From: Albidovulum sp.
Lineage (GTDB): Bacteria > Pseudomonadota > Alphaproteobacteria > Rhodobacterales > Rhodobacteraceae
Reading direction: 5' to 3'
Length of the DNA: 64,000 bases
Assembly (NCBI GenBank): GCA_030837785.1
Contig: JAUQYA010000023.1
Location: 168,795 to 232,794 of the forward strand
Part shown: piece after piece, positions 51,657 through 59,631 of the stretch
Layout of the letters: the number at the start of each line of letters is the position of its first letter
How positions within the stretch are numbered: the first letter of the stretch is position 1
The notes under the pieces: generated by a model
What the model was told of the DNA's origin: nothing
The model's database searches: none
The model's input: only the letters and a program-made list of their open reading frames with translations
Translations under genes and position numbers: made by a program

Positions 51657-52985
51657 ATGGCAATGATGCGGGCGAGACGGGGATGGGCGGGCCTTGCGGC
51701 CCTTCTGGCAGGGCTTCCAGCCACCGCACAGGAGACGGCGGCGCCGGTCGTCGACAAGGGCGACGTGGCGTGGATGATGACTTCCTCGCTTCTGGTCCTG
51801 TTCATGATCGTGCCGGGGCTTGCGCTGTTCTACGGCGGGCTGGTCCGGGCGAAGAACATGCTGTCGGTCCTGATGCAGTGCACGGTGATCGCCGCGGTGG
51901 CGATGATCGTCTGGGTGCTCTGGGGCTATTCGATGGCCTTCGGCGGCGGCACGTCGCCCTTCTGGGGCGGGTTCGGCAAGGTGTTCCTGAAGGGCGTGAC
52001 GATGGAGTCGACGGTCGCGACCTTCAGCGCGGGCGTCGTGCTTCCGGAATATGTCTTCATCGCCTTCCAGATGACCTTCGCGGCGATCACGCCGGCGCTG
52101 ATCGTCGGGGCCTTCGCGGAACGCGCGAAGTTCGCCGGCGTCGTCCTCTTCGTCGTGCTCTGGGCGAGCTTCGTCTATGTCCCGGTCGCCCACATGGTGT
52201 GGGACGGGGCGGGGCTGATCTTCGGCATGGGCGCGATCGACTTCGCGGGCGGCACGGTGGTGCACATCAACGCGGGCGTGGCGGGGCTTGTCTGGGCGAT
52301 CGTTCTCGGGCCGCGGACCGGCTACGGCCGCGACAACATGGCGCCGCATTCGATGACGCTGACGATGGTGGGCGCGGCGATGCTCTGGGTCGGCTGGTTC
52401 GGCTTCAACGCCGGCTCCAACCTCGAGGCCACCGCGGCGGCGACGCTTGCCATGCTCAACACCTTCGTGGCGACGGCGGCCGCGATCCTGAGCTGGTCGG
52501 CGGTCGAGGCGCTGGCGCGCGGCAAGGCCTCGGGTCTCGGGGCGGCCTCGGGCATGGTCGCGGGCCTCGTCGCGATCACCCCGGCCTGCGGCACCACCGG
52601 GCCGGTGGGTGCGATCGCCCTCGGCCTCGCGGTGTCGCCGGTCTGCTACGCCTTCGTCTCCGCCGTGAAGGCGAGGTTCGGCTATGACGACAGCCTCGAC
52701 GTCTTCGGCGTGCATGGCATCGGCGGGATCGTCGGCGCGGTCGGCACCGGCATCCTCTGCGCGCCGGCGCTCGGCGGCACCGGTTTCGTGGTCGAGGCGG
52801 GCACGATGGGCGCGCAGGTCGCGGCACAGCTCAAGGCGGTGCTGATCACCGCCCTCTGGTCGGGGATCGGGTCGGCGGTGCTGATCCACGTGACCAGGGC
52901 CGTCACCGGCATCCGGGTCGGGCGCGACGACGAACGCCAGGGGCTCGACCTCACCGCCCACGGCGAAAGCGCCTATCACGCCTGA
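51657..52985 (+). CDS. amtB: Ammonium transporter
   Basis: 442 residues with a signal peptide-like start (about residues 1-24) and eleven membrane helices. Twin-histidine pore residues in GGTVVHINAGVAG and DVFGVHGIGGIVG; VKARFGYDDSLD at the cytoplasmic end. Mediates ammonium uptake under nitrogen limitation. The usual glnK partner is not adjacent: the next gene is on the other strand. The ATG at 51657 has GGAG upstream; 51663 or 51666 are alternatives. Confidence 0.95.
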   Translation: MAMMRARRGWAGLAALLAGLPATAQETAAPVVDKGDVAWMMTSSLLVLFMIVPGLALFYGGLVRAKNMLSVLMQCTVIAAVAMIVWVLWGYSMAFGGGTSPFWGGFGKVFLKGVTMESTVATFSAGVVLPEYVFIAFQMTFAAITPALIVGAFAERAKFAGVVLFVVLWASFVYVPVAHMVWDGAGLIFGMGAIDFAGGTVVHINAGVAGLVWAIVLGPRTGYGRDNMAPHSMTLTMVGAAMLWVGWFGFNAGSNLEATAAATLAMLNTFVATAAAILSWSAVEALARGKASGLGAASGMVAGLVAITPACGTTGPVGAIALGLAVSPVCYAFVSAVKARFGYDDSLDVFGVHGIGGIVGAVGTGILCAPALGGTGFVVEAGTMGAQVAAQLKAVLITALWSGIGSAVLIHVTRAVTGIRVGRDDERQGLDLTAHGESAYHA

Positions 52986-53010
52986 TCCGGGGCGGACGCC
53001 GGGGCCCTTC

Positions 53011-54579
53011 CTATTCCATCGCCGCCGCGGCTGCCCCGGGCGCGGCATGGCGCGGACGGCGCAGCAGGAGGACCAGCGGCATCGCCGCGACCGTCACCCA
53101 CATCAGCGCCTTGAAGTCGTCGACATAGGCGATCATCGCCGCCTGCTGGGTGACGATGCCGTTGACGATGGTCCAGATCGCGCCATCGCCGTAAGCCGCG
53201 CCGAGGCCCCTGAACGCCCCGCCGACGGCGCCCCGCGCGGCCTCGGCGAAGTTGGGGTCGAGTGCCGAGACCCGTTCGGCCAGTTCGGCGTGGTTGACCT
53301 GCGTGTTGCGCGCCAGAAGCAGCGTCACCACCGAGATGCCGATCGACGAGCCGATGTTGCGCACGAGGCTGAAGAGCGCGGTCGCGTCGCCGCGGAACTG
53401 CGGCTGGATCGTCGCGAAGGCGACGGTGGAGAGCGGCACGAAGACGAGACCGAGCCCGAGCCCCTGCACCAGCCCCGAGAGGACGACGAGCCGGGCGTCC
53501 ATCTGCGGGCCGAAGCCGGTCATCATGTGAAGCGAGAAGATCGTGAGGCAGAGCCCGGTGAAGACGATCTTGCGGGCATCGACGAGGCGGAGGAGCTTGC
53601 CCGCGGCGATCATCGAGATCATCGTGCCGACGCCCCTCGGCGCCATGACCATGCCCGTCGTCATCACCGGATAGCCGAAGATCCCCGACAGCATCGGCGG
53701 CAAGAGCGCGAGCGAGGCCAGAAGCACGATGCCGACGATGAAGATGAAGACGATGCCGGTGGTGAAGTTGCGGTCGGCGAACATGCGCGGGTCGATGAAG
53801 GGATGTTCGGTGCCCATGATCCAGATCACGAAGACCCAGAAGCCCGACAGCGCGACCCCGAGTTCGATCCAGATTTCGGCGGCGTTGAACCAGTCCACCT
53901 CGCCGCCGCGGTCGAGCATGAGTTGCAGCGCGCCGACGCCGATGGCGAGCGCGGCGAAGCCCGCGAAATCGAAGCGGCGCAGGCGCCGGGGCATTTCGGG
54001 CAGGTAGGCGAGGCAGCCGGCCAGCGCGAGGATGCCGAGGGGGACGTTGATGTAGAAGACCCAGCGCCAGTTGAAGCTTTCGGTCAGCCAGCCGCCGAGC
54101 GTCGGGCCGATGATCGGGCCGACCATGATCCCGGCGCCCCAGACCGCCATCGCCTGGCCGTGGCGTTCGCGCGGGTTGATGTCGAGAAGGAAGGTCTGCG
54201 ACAGGGGCACGATCGCCGCGCCGAAGACGCCCTGGGCCATCCGGAACAGCACCATCGAGGTGAGGCTCCAGGCGATGCCGCAGAGCATCGAGGTGGCGAC
54301 GAAACCCGCGACCGAGGCGATGAAGACCTCCTTCCGCCCGAAGCGTTCCGACAGCCAGCCGGAGAGCGGCATGACGATCGCCGAGGCGACGATGTAGGAG
54401 GTCAGCACCCAGTTGATCGTGTCGGCGGAGGCGCCGAGGTCGGCCCGCATCGAGGGCAGCGCCACGTTGGCGATGGTGGTGTCGAGCACCTGCATGATCG
54501 TCGCCAGCATCAGCGCGAGCGTGATCAGCCCGTGGTGGCGGATCTCCCCCGGTGGTGGTGCGACGGCGGCGGCGGACAT
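53011..54579 (-). CDS. emrB: EmrB-type MFS multidrug efflux permease
   Basis: 522 residues with 14 predicted helices, DHA2 family. LDTTIANVALPSM (motif D1), WVLTSYIVASAIVMPLSGWL, and GPTLGGWLTESFNWRWVFYINVP (shortened: GGWL..WRWVFYINVP, motif C region) are diagnostic. Works with the EmrA adaptor encoded just upstream, 4 bases apart. Substrate unknown. Confidence 0.94.
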   Translation of the reverse strand: MSAAAVAPPPGEIRHHGLITLALMLATIMQVLDTTIANVALPSMRADLGASADTINWVLTSYIVASAIVMPLSGWLSERFGRKEVFIASVAGFVATSMLCGIAWSLTSMVLFRMAQGVFGAAIVPLSQTFLLDINPRERHGQAMAVWGAGIMVGPIIGPTLGGWLTESFNWRWVFYINVPLGILALAGCLAYLPEMPRRLRRFDFAGFAALAIGVGALQLMLDRGGEVDWFNAAEIWIELGVALSGFWVFVIWIMGTEHPFIDPRMFADRNFTTGIVFIFIVGIVLLASLALLPPMLSGIFGYPVMTTGMVMAPRGVGTMISMIAAGKLLRLVDARKIVFTGLCLTIFSLHMMTGFGPQMDARLVVLSGLVQGLGLGLVFVPLSTVAFATIQPQFRGDATALFSLVRNIGSSIGISVVTLLLARNTQVNHAELAERVSALDPNFAEAARGAVGGAFRGLGAAYGDGAIWTIVNGIVTQQAAMIAYVDDFKALMWVTVAAMPLVLLLRRPRHAAPGAAAAAME

Positions 54580-54583
54580 GGCA

Positions 54584-55663
54584 CTAGTCTTCCACCCCGG
54601 CGTGGGCCGGTGTGCCGAGCGAGGAGATCAGCGTGTCGAGCCTGGTTTCGGCGCGGGTGTCGACGGTGACCGCGGCCGAAAGCCCGGCGCGGAGCCCGGC
54701 GAGGTCTGCGCCCGGTTCCAGCCGCAGCCGCACCGGAACCCGCTGGGTGACCTTCACCCAGTTGCCGGTCGCGTTCTGGGCCGGAAGGATCGAGAATTCC
54801 GCCCCCGTTCCGGCGCCCACTGCCTCGATCGTCGCGGTGTAGTCGCGTCCCGGAAAGGTGTCGAATTCCACCGTCGCGCGCTGGCCCGGCGCCATGTGGC
54901 CGATCTGGGTTTCCTTGAAATTGGCCTCGATCCAGGTGTCGCCGGTCTCCACCAGCGTGAAAAGCGGGCTGCCGGCGGCGACGAACTGGCCGGGCTTGAA
55001 GCTGTCGGCCTTGTAGACGATGCCGTCGGCGGGCGCCTTCACCGTGGTCAGTCCGAGGTCGTAGGCCGCCTGGTCGCGCGCCACCTGGGCCGCGCGCACC
55101 CGGGGATGGTCCGCGGGGTCGATCGAGGCATCGCCGCCCAGCGCGGCCAGCGCCGCCTCCACCGCCTGTTTCGCCGCGGCGAGGTTTTCCCGCGCGGTGC
55201 TCGCGTCGTGGCGGGCGGCGTCGAGTGCGGATTCGGTTCCCGCGCCGCGGCCGGTGATCGTCTCCTGCCGCTTCAGTTCGGCGTCGAGATAGGCGGCGCC
55301 GTCCTCGGCCACCTTCTCCTGTGCCAGCGCCACGCGGTAGTTGGCGCGCATCTGGTCCACCGACAGCCGCGCCTCGGCCAGCGCCGCCTCGGCCTGGGCC
55401 AGCGCCAGCTCGTGGGGCTGGGGGTCCACCCGGAACAGCGGCGTGCCGGCGGCGACCGTCTGGCTGTCGCCCACGTAGACCTCGGTCACGCGGCCCGAAA
55501 TGTCGGAGGCCACCGAAATCCGCGCCTGCTGGACCGCGGCGTTCTCGGTCGATTCGTAGCGTCCGGATTCGAGCCAGACCCAGCCGCCGCCCAGGATCAG
55601 GGCGACGGGCAGCGCCGCCATCAGCAGTTTCCTCGGTTTCTTCTTCGGGGCTTCAGCGAGCAT
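54584..55663 (-). CDS. emrA: EmrA-type membrane fusion protein
   Basis: 359 residues. N-terminal membrane helix (about residues 10-30), STENAAVQQARISVASDISG, coiled coil, lipoyl half and TWIEANFKETQIGHM typical of EmrA. Its first 11 bases overlap marR. Bridges the EmrB pump to an outer-membrane channel. Confidence 0.93.
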   Translation of the reverse strand: MLAEAPKKKPRKLLMAALPVALILGGGWVWLESGRYESTENAAVQQARISVASDISGRVTEVYVGDSQTVAAGTPLFRVDPQPHELALAQAEAALAEARLSVDQMRANYRVALAQEKVAEDGAAYLDAELKRQETITGRGAGTESALDAARHDASTARENLAAAKQAVEAALAALGGDASIDPADHPRVRAAQVARDQAAYDLGLTTVKAPADGIVYKADSFKPGQFVAAGSPLFTLVETGDTWIEANFKETQIGHMAPGQRATVEFDTFPGRDYTATIEAVGAGTGAEFSILPAQNATGNWVKVTQRVPVRLRLEPGADLAGLRAGLSAAVTVDTRAETRLDTLISSLGTPAHAGVED

Positions 55664-56111
55664 CTTGCGACTCGGGGTTCGGGGACAGGTTGGCGATGAT
55701 CCGGCCGAGCGTCGTCATCAGGGTCTCGCGCGTGCCGGGCGGGAGGCCGGCGAGCGCGTCGGCATAGATCGCCTCGGCGATCTTCTTCGCCTCGCTGAAG
55801 GCCGCGCAGGTCCTGGGCGTGGCGGTGACGATACGCACCCGGCGGTCGGCCGGGTCGGCCTCGCGGGTGATCCAGCCGCCGTCCTGCATCCGGTCGAGCA
55901 GGCGCGAGATCGAGATCGGCTCGATTTCGAGAAGCCCGGCCAGCCGCGCCTGGGGCGAGGGGCCTTCGCGCATCAGATGCACGAGGCAGCGCCACTGCGC
56001 CGCGCTGAGCCCGAGTTCCGTCGCGCGCGCCTCGAACCGCCGCCGGATCGCCCGGGAGGCGTCGTGGAGGAGAAAGCCGAGGCTTTCGTGCGGAGGCGTC
56101 AAAAGGCTCAT
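55653..56111 (-). CDS. MarR-family transcriptional regulator
   Basis: 152 residues. Winged helix: ARATELGLSAAQWRCLVHLM, RLAGLLEIEPISISRLLDRM and ADPADRRVRIVTAT (wing). Likely represses its own marR-emrA-emrB operon, released by a drug ligand. ATG at 56111 chosen; an in-frame ATG at 56141 falls next to the palindrome and would start in the promoter. Confidence 0.92.
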   Translation of the reverse strand: MSLLTPPHESLGFLLHDASRAIRRRFEARATELGLSAAQWRCLVHLMREGPSPQARLAGLLEIEPISISRLLDRMQDGGWITREADPADRRVRIVTATPRTCAAFSEAKKIAEAIYADALAGLPPGTRETLMTTLGRIIANLSPNPESQDAR

Positions 56112-56143
56112 CGGTCCGGTTCGGCGGGAAGATGAGCGCATAT

Positions 56144-56163
56144 ATTATAAGCAGGCTTAGTAT
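56144..56163. promoter_or_regulatory. Imperfect 20-base palindrome upstream of marR
   Basis: ATTATAAGC-AG-GCTTAGTAT: arms match at 7 of 9 positions. On the minus strand TTGAAA lies just beyond it and TATAAT overlaps it, so repressor binding would cover the -10 region. Fits a MarR operator. Confidence 0.65.
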
Positions 56164-56214
56164 TTCAAGGGGGAAGTGGTGGGAGTGTTCGCTATGCAAC
56201 GCCTCCACCCGTAT

Positions 56215-56360
56215 CGCCCGGGCGGCGCCCGACCGCACCCCAGGGTGGGCGCACTTCGACCTCACCAGCCGAACTGCGTTCAGGAGAGCGGCGCCATGAA
56301 GTGCCCCAACCCGGCGTTCCGCCGCGCCCGCCCGCGGCCAGCCGCCGCCCTCCGCGCCTT
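56215..56360 (+). repeat. Intergenic repeat, copy B
   Basis: Begins CGCCCGGGCGGCGCCCGACC as in copy A, contains ACCTCACCAGC, and aligns with copy A without gaps from 56249 for 110 bases (about 72% identity, by hand). Copy B ends with CCGCGCCCGCCCGCGG, also found at 61450. Confidence 0.7.
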
Positions 56361-56488
56361 TGGATAGGGATGCAATGTCTCCGGCGGAACGGCTGAAGGT
56401 CGCGCCGCGCCCGTATCGCGCCCGTACCGCGCCCGTTCCGCGCCCGGCCGGCCCCTTGCGCCTTGCCATCCGGCCAGAAACGCCGGGG

Positions 56489-57670
56489 TCAGACGCCGAC
56501 GGCGAGGATCGCGCGGGCGAGGATCGGTACCGTCTTCGCGTTCAGCCCGGCGATGTTCAGCCGAGAATCGCCCACCATGTAGATGCCGTGCTCGGCCTTC
56601 AGCCGTTCCACCTGCTCGGGGCTCGCGCCGAGGCGGGAGAACATGCCGCGGTGCTCGGCGATGAAGCCGAAGCGGTCGGAACCGGACAGGTCGCGCAATT
56701 CACGCGCCAGCGCCTCGCGAAGGGCGAGCATCCCCAGCCGCACCTCCTCCAGCTCCGCCTCCCATTCCGCCCGCAGCGCGGGGTCGGTCAGGATCATGGT
56801 GACGAGCCGCGCGCCGTGGTCGGGCGGGAAGGAATAGTTCTGCCGGTTGAGGAAGGCGAGCGTGCCCTGTGTCACCTCGCGCCGCGACGGGTCGGAGAGC
56901 GCGATCAGCGCGCCGGTGCGTTCGCGGTAGATGCCGAAGTTCTTGGAACAGGAGGCGGCGACCAGAACCTCGGGCAGCCGCTCGGCGATCAGCCGGACGC
57001 CGGCGGCATCAGCCTCCAGCCCGTCGCCGAAGCCCTGGTAGGCGATGTCGACCATCGGCACCGCCCCGGTCCCTTCCAAGAGGTCCGCCACCTCGGCCCA
57101 TTGCGGCAGCGTCAGGTTGGCGCCGGTCGGGTTGTGGCAGCAGCCGTGCAGCAGCACCACGTCGCCCGCCTTCGCCCCGGCGAGGTCGGCCAGCATCGCC
57201 TCGAAGGCCACCGCGCGGGTCTCGCCGTCGAAATAGCGGTAGGGCGCGACCGCAATGCCGAGATAGGCCAGAATCGAGAGATGGTTGGGCCAGGTCGGGT
57301 CGGAGACCCAGACCCGCGCGCCGGGCGAGGCCATGCGGATGAGTTCGAACCCCTGGCGCACCGCGCCGGTGCCGCCGGGCGTGGCGACCGAGGCGATGCG
57401 GTCGGCGGGGATCGCGGGGCCGAGCACCAGCCGGGAAAGCGCCTCGTTGAAGGCGGGCTCGCCGGCAAGGCCGGTGTAGGTCTTGGTCGTCTCGGTCTCC
57501 CAGAGCTGCCGTTCGGCCGCCTTCACCGCGCGCATGACCGGCGTCAGGCCGGTCGCGTCCTTGTAGACGCCGACGCCGAGGTCGATCTTGCCTGCGCGCG
57601 GGTCGGCGCGGAACTGGCCGATCAGTTGCAGGATCTTGTCCGCGGGCTGCGGCGTAAGTTTGTCGAACAT
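56489..57670 (-). CDS. Aromatic/aspartate aminotransferase (class I)
   Basis: 393 residues, TyrB/AspC-type fold I PLP enzyme. PLP Lys243 in ASCSKNFGIYRER; substrate-binding Arg in GDSRLNIAGL; HGCCHNPTGANL and QFRADPRAGKIDLGVGVY motifs. The C-H-N-P-T-G block is typical. Substrate could be aspartate or aromatic amino acids; annotation as tyrB is by family resemblance. Four bases downstream of sseA. Confidence 0.93.
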   Translation of the reverse strand: MFDKLTPQPADKILQLIGQFRADPRAGKIDLGVGVYKDATGLTPVMRAVKAAERQLWETETTKTYTGLAGEPAFNEALSRLVLGPAIPADRIASVATPGGTGAVRQGFELIRMASPGARVWVSDPTWPNHLSILAYLGIAVAPYRYFDGETRAVAFEAMLADLAGAKAGDVVLLHGCCHNPTGANLTLPQWAEVADLLEGTGAVPMVDIAYQGFGDGLEADAAGVRLIAERLPEVLVAASCSKNFGIYRERTGALIALSDPSRREVTQGTLAFLNRQNYSFPPDHGARLVTMILTDPALRAEWEAELEEVRLGMLALREALARELRDLSGSDRFGFIAEHRGMFSRLGASPEQVERLKAEHGIYMVGDSRLNIAGLNAKTVPILARAILAVGV

Positions 57671-57674
57671 GGTC

Positions 57675-58526
57675 CTATCCCCGGGCGACCTTGAGGTCGT
57701 TGTACATGCCCCATTCGGCCCAGGAGCCGTCGTAGAGCGAATGGTCGCGCCTGCCGAGCCGTTCGAGCGCGAGGCTGAGAACCGCCGCCGTCACGCCCGA
57801 GCCGCAGGTGGTGATCGCGGGCTTGCCGAGGTCGACCCCGGCGGCGGTGAAGGCGGCGGTGAGCCCCTCGGGCGACTTCATCGTGCCGTCGTCGTTCAGG
57901 AGCGTGCGGTAGTGCACGTTCTTCGAGCCCGGGATGTGGCCGGACCTGAGGCCGGGGCGCGGCTCGGGTTCGGTGCCGGCGAAGCGGCCGGGGCTGCGGG
58001 CATCGACGATCTCGTGGTCGCCGAGCTTGGCCGCGGCGGCGACCTGGGTGACGTCTCGCACCAGATGCGCCTGCCGGCTGACGGTGATGTGACGGTCGCG
58101 CAGGATCGGTGCCATGTCCTCGACCGGCCGTCCCTCCGCCTGCCATTTCGGGAAGCCGCCGTCGAGCACCGCGACATCGGTCTTGCCCATCAGCCGGAAG
58201 AGCCACCAGACGCGCGCCGCCGAGAAGAGCCCAGCACCGTCGTAGACCACGACCTGATGGCCGTCGCCCACGCCCATCGCCCGCATCCGGCTGACGAACT
58301 TCTCCGGCGGCGGCGCCATGTGCGGCAGTTCCGACCGCGCGTCCGATATCTCGTCGATGTCGAAGAACCGCGCGCCGGGGATGTGCGCCGCATCATATTC
58401 CGCCCTCGCGTCGCGGCCCATGTCGGGCAGATACAGCGAGGCGTCGAGGAGCCTCAGGTCAGGATCCTTCAGGTGCCGCTCCAGCCAGTCGGTGGAAACC
58501 AGAGTCTTCGGATCGTCCTCGGCCAT
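57675..58526 (-). CDS. sseA: 3-mercaptopyruvate sulfurtransferase
   Basis: 283 residues: two rhodanese domains. Catalytic Cys241 in TTCGSGVTAAVL (CG[S/T]GVT marks 3-MST rather than thiosulfate rhodanese). Linker VDARSPGRFAG. Transfers sulfur from mercaptopyruvate to acceptors. Upstream and co-oriented with the aminotransferase, which can make mercaptopyruvate from cysteine, a plausible functional pairing (inference). Confidence 0.95.
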   Translation of the reverse strand: MAEDDPKTLVSTDWLERHLKDPDLRLLDASLYLPDMGRDARAEYDAAHIPGARFFDIDEISDARSELPHMAPPPEKFVSRMRAMGVGDGHQVVVYDGAGLFSAARVWWLFRLMGKTDVAVLDGGFPKWQAEGRPVEDMAPILRDRHITVSRQAHLVRDVTQVAAAAKLGDHEIVDARSPGRFAGTEPEPRPGLRSGHIPGSKNVHYRTLLNDDGTMKSPEGLTAAFTAAGVDLGKPAITTCGSGVTAAVLSLALERLGRRDHSLYDGSWAEWGMYNDLKVARG

Positions 58527-58593
58527 GACCGTCCCCTTCCTGCCTTCCCCCGCAATACAGGGCGGGGCCGGGCGGTTGCAAGGTTGCCAAGCG

Positions 58594-59064
58594 CTAACCC
58601 TGCTTCAGAAGCCGCTGCTTCTGCCGGTCCCAGTCGCGCCGGGCTTCGGTGGCGCGCTTGTCGGCAAGCTTCTTGCCCTTGGCGACGCCGATCTTCAGCT
58701 TCACCCGGCCGCGGTGGTTGAAATACATCACCAGCGGCACCAGCGTCATGCCCTCGCGCCCGGTGGCCTGCCAGAGCCGGGACAGTTCGCGCTTCGAGAC
58801 CAGGAGCTTGCGCCGCCGGCGTTCCTCGTGGCCGAAGACGCCGGCCTCCTTGTAGGCGGCGATGTAGCTGTTGATCAGCCACAGTTCGCCCCCCTCGACC
58901 GAGGCGTAGCTGTCGGCGATGTTCGACTGGCCGGTCCTGAGCGCCTTCACCTCCGACCCGGAAAGCACGATGCCGGCCTCGAGGTCGCTCTCGATGAAGT
59001 AGTCGAACCGCGCGCGACGGTTCTCGGCGATCACCTTGTAGTTGGGGTTCTCTTTCTCGGCCAT
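58594..59064 (-). CDS. smpB: SsrA-binding protein SmpB
   Basis: 156 residues. Trans-translation factor binding tmRNA. NPNYKVIAENRRARFDYFI start, EAGIVLSGSEVKALR, DSYASVEGGELWL and the C-terminal basic tail KKLADKRATEARRDWDRQ are typical. ATG at 59064 has GGAG upstream; an upstream in-frame start at 59130 is not supported. Divergent from the ion-channel gene by 95 bases. The ssrA RNA gene is not in the window as far as I can tell. Confidence 0.97.
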   Translation of the reverse strand: MAEKENPNYKVIAENRRARFDYFIESDLEAGIVLSGSEVKALRTGQSNIADSYASVEGGELWLINSYIAAYKEAGVFGHEERRRRKLLVSKRELSRLWQATGREGMTLVPLVMYFNHRGRVKLKIGVAKGKKLADKRATEARRDWDRQKQRLLKQG

Positions 59065-59159
59065 GATCGGCAGGAGATAGGCGAGGGCGCGGCCCGAGTC
59101 CAGCCGGGGGGCTTCCGGCGAACCGCGCAAGCCGGTATCGGGACGGCAGGAGGGCCGTC

Positions 59160-59258
59160 ATGGCCGTGCAGATTTTCATCGGATCGCTGCTGATGCTGAC
59201 GACGATCGTCTTCACCGGGGCGACGCTTGGCCTTGTCGAGGCGCTGTTGCGGCGGTGA
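59160..59258 (+). CDS. N-terminal fragment of split channel
   Basis: 32-residue peptide with one membrane helix, ending in RR then TGA. Strong ribosome-binding site AGGAGG at 59148-59153. In relatives this would be the first helix of the channel. Confidence 0.6.
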   Translation: MAVQIFIGSLLMLTTIVFTGATLGLVEALLRR

Positions 59259-59270
59259 CGCCCCTGGCTG

Positions 59271-59600
59271 ATGCGCGAGCCGCACGGGCCGAAGCTGGCG
59301 CTTCTGCTGGTTGCGGCGGCGCTCTGGGTCATGGGGGTGGTGACGGTCGATGTCTGGATCTGGGCCGCAACCTTCGACCTTCCCGGCGTCCTGCCCACCC
59401 TCGAATCGGCGGTCTATTTCGCGCTCGCGTCCTTCACCACGCTCGGCTATGGCGACGTGCTGCTGCCGCGCGACTGGCGGCTTCTCGGCGGCATGTGCGG
59501 CGCCAACGGCTTCATGATCTTCGGGTTCGTGATCGCCATGCTGGTCGAGGTGCTGCGCCATGTGCGGCTTGGCCAGATCGAGAGGCGGCCGCCGGGGTGA
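59271..59600 (+). CDS. K+-channel-like pore protein (restart product)
   Basis: 109 residues from ATG 59271, in the same frame as the upstream fragment and 12 bases past its stop. Contains TM1 (LALLLVAAALWVMGVV), a pore helix and selectivity filter TTLGYGDV, and TM2 (NGFMIFGFVIAMLVEVLRH): a complete 2TM/1P pore module. No good ribosome-binding site precedes this ATG. Could be made by translational restart. Confidence 0.7.
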   Translation: MREPHGPKLALLLVAAALWVMGVVTVDVWIWAATFDLPGVLPTLESAVYFALASFTTLGYGDVLLPRDWRLLGGMCGANGFMIFGFVIAMLVEVLRHVRLGQIERRPPG

Positions 59601-59631
59601 GGCGGGGGACGCGCGGGCCTTCGCGCCGGCC

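Larger units (their letters stand above)
56112..56488. other. 377-base region between marR and aromatic aminotransferase
   Basis: Holds the marR promoter and palindrome (56144-56163), then repeat copy B (about 56215-56360), then a stretch with several near-repeats of CGCGCCCG (CGTATCGCGCC, CGTACCGCGCC, CGTTCCGCGCC around 56410-56450). No gene seen. Confidence 0.6.
59160..59600 (+). pseudogene. Ion-channel (2TM/1P) gene interrupted by in-frame UGA
   Basis: One reading frame from the ATG at 59160 to the stop at 59598-59600 holds a 146-codon channel gene with one internal TGA at 59256-59258. The ATG has a strong AGGAGG six bases upstream. Codons before the stop encode a membrane helix (MAVQIFIGSLLMLTTIVFTG); codons after it continue in frame with RPWLMREPHGPK and a channel pore with FTTLGYGDV. 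Relatives have the two parts joined as I recall. Could be a nonsense mutation, a sequence error or read-through. Confidence 0.7.

Noticed and set aside
59256..59258. UGA as a selenocysteine codon in the channel
   Set aside because: No SECIS-like stem-loop seen after the codon and no redox function at this position in channel proteins.
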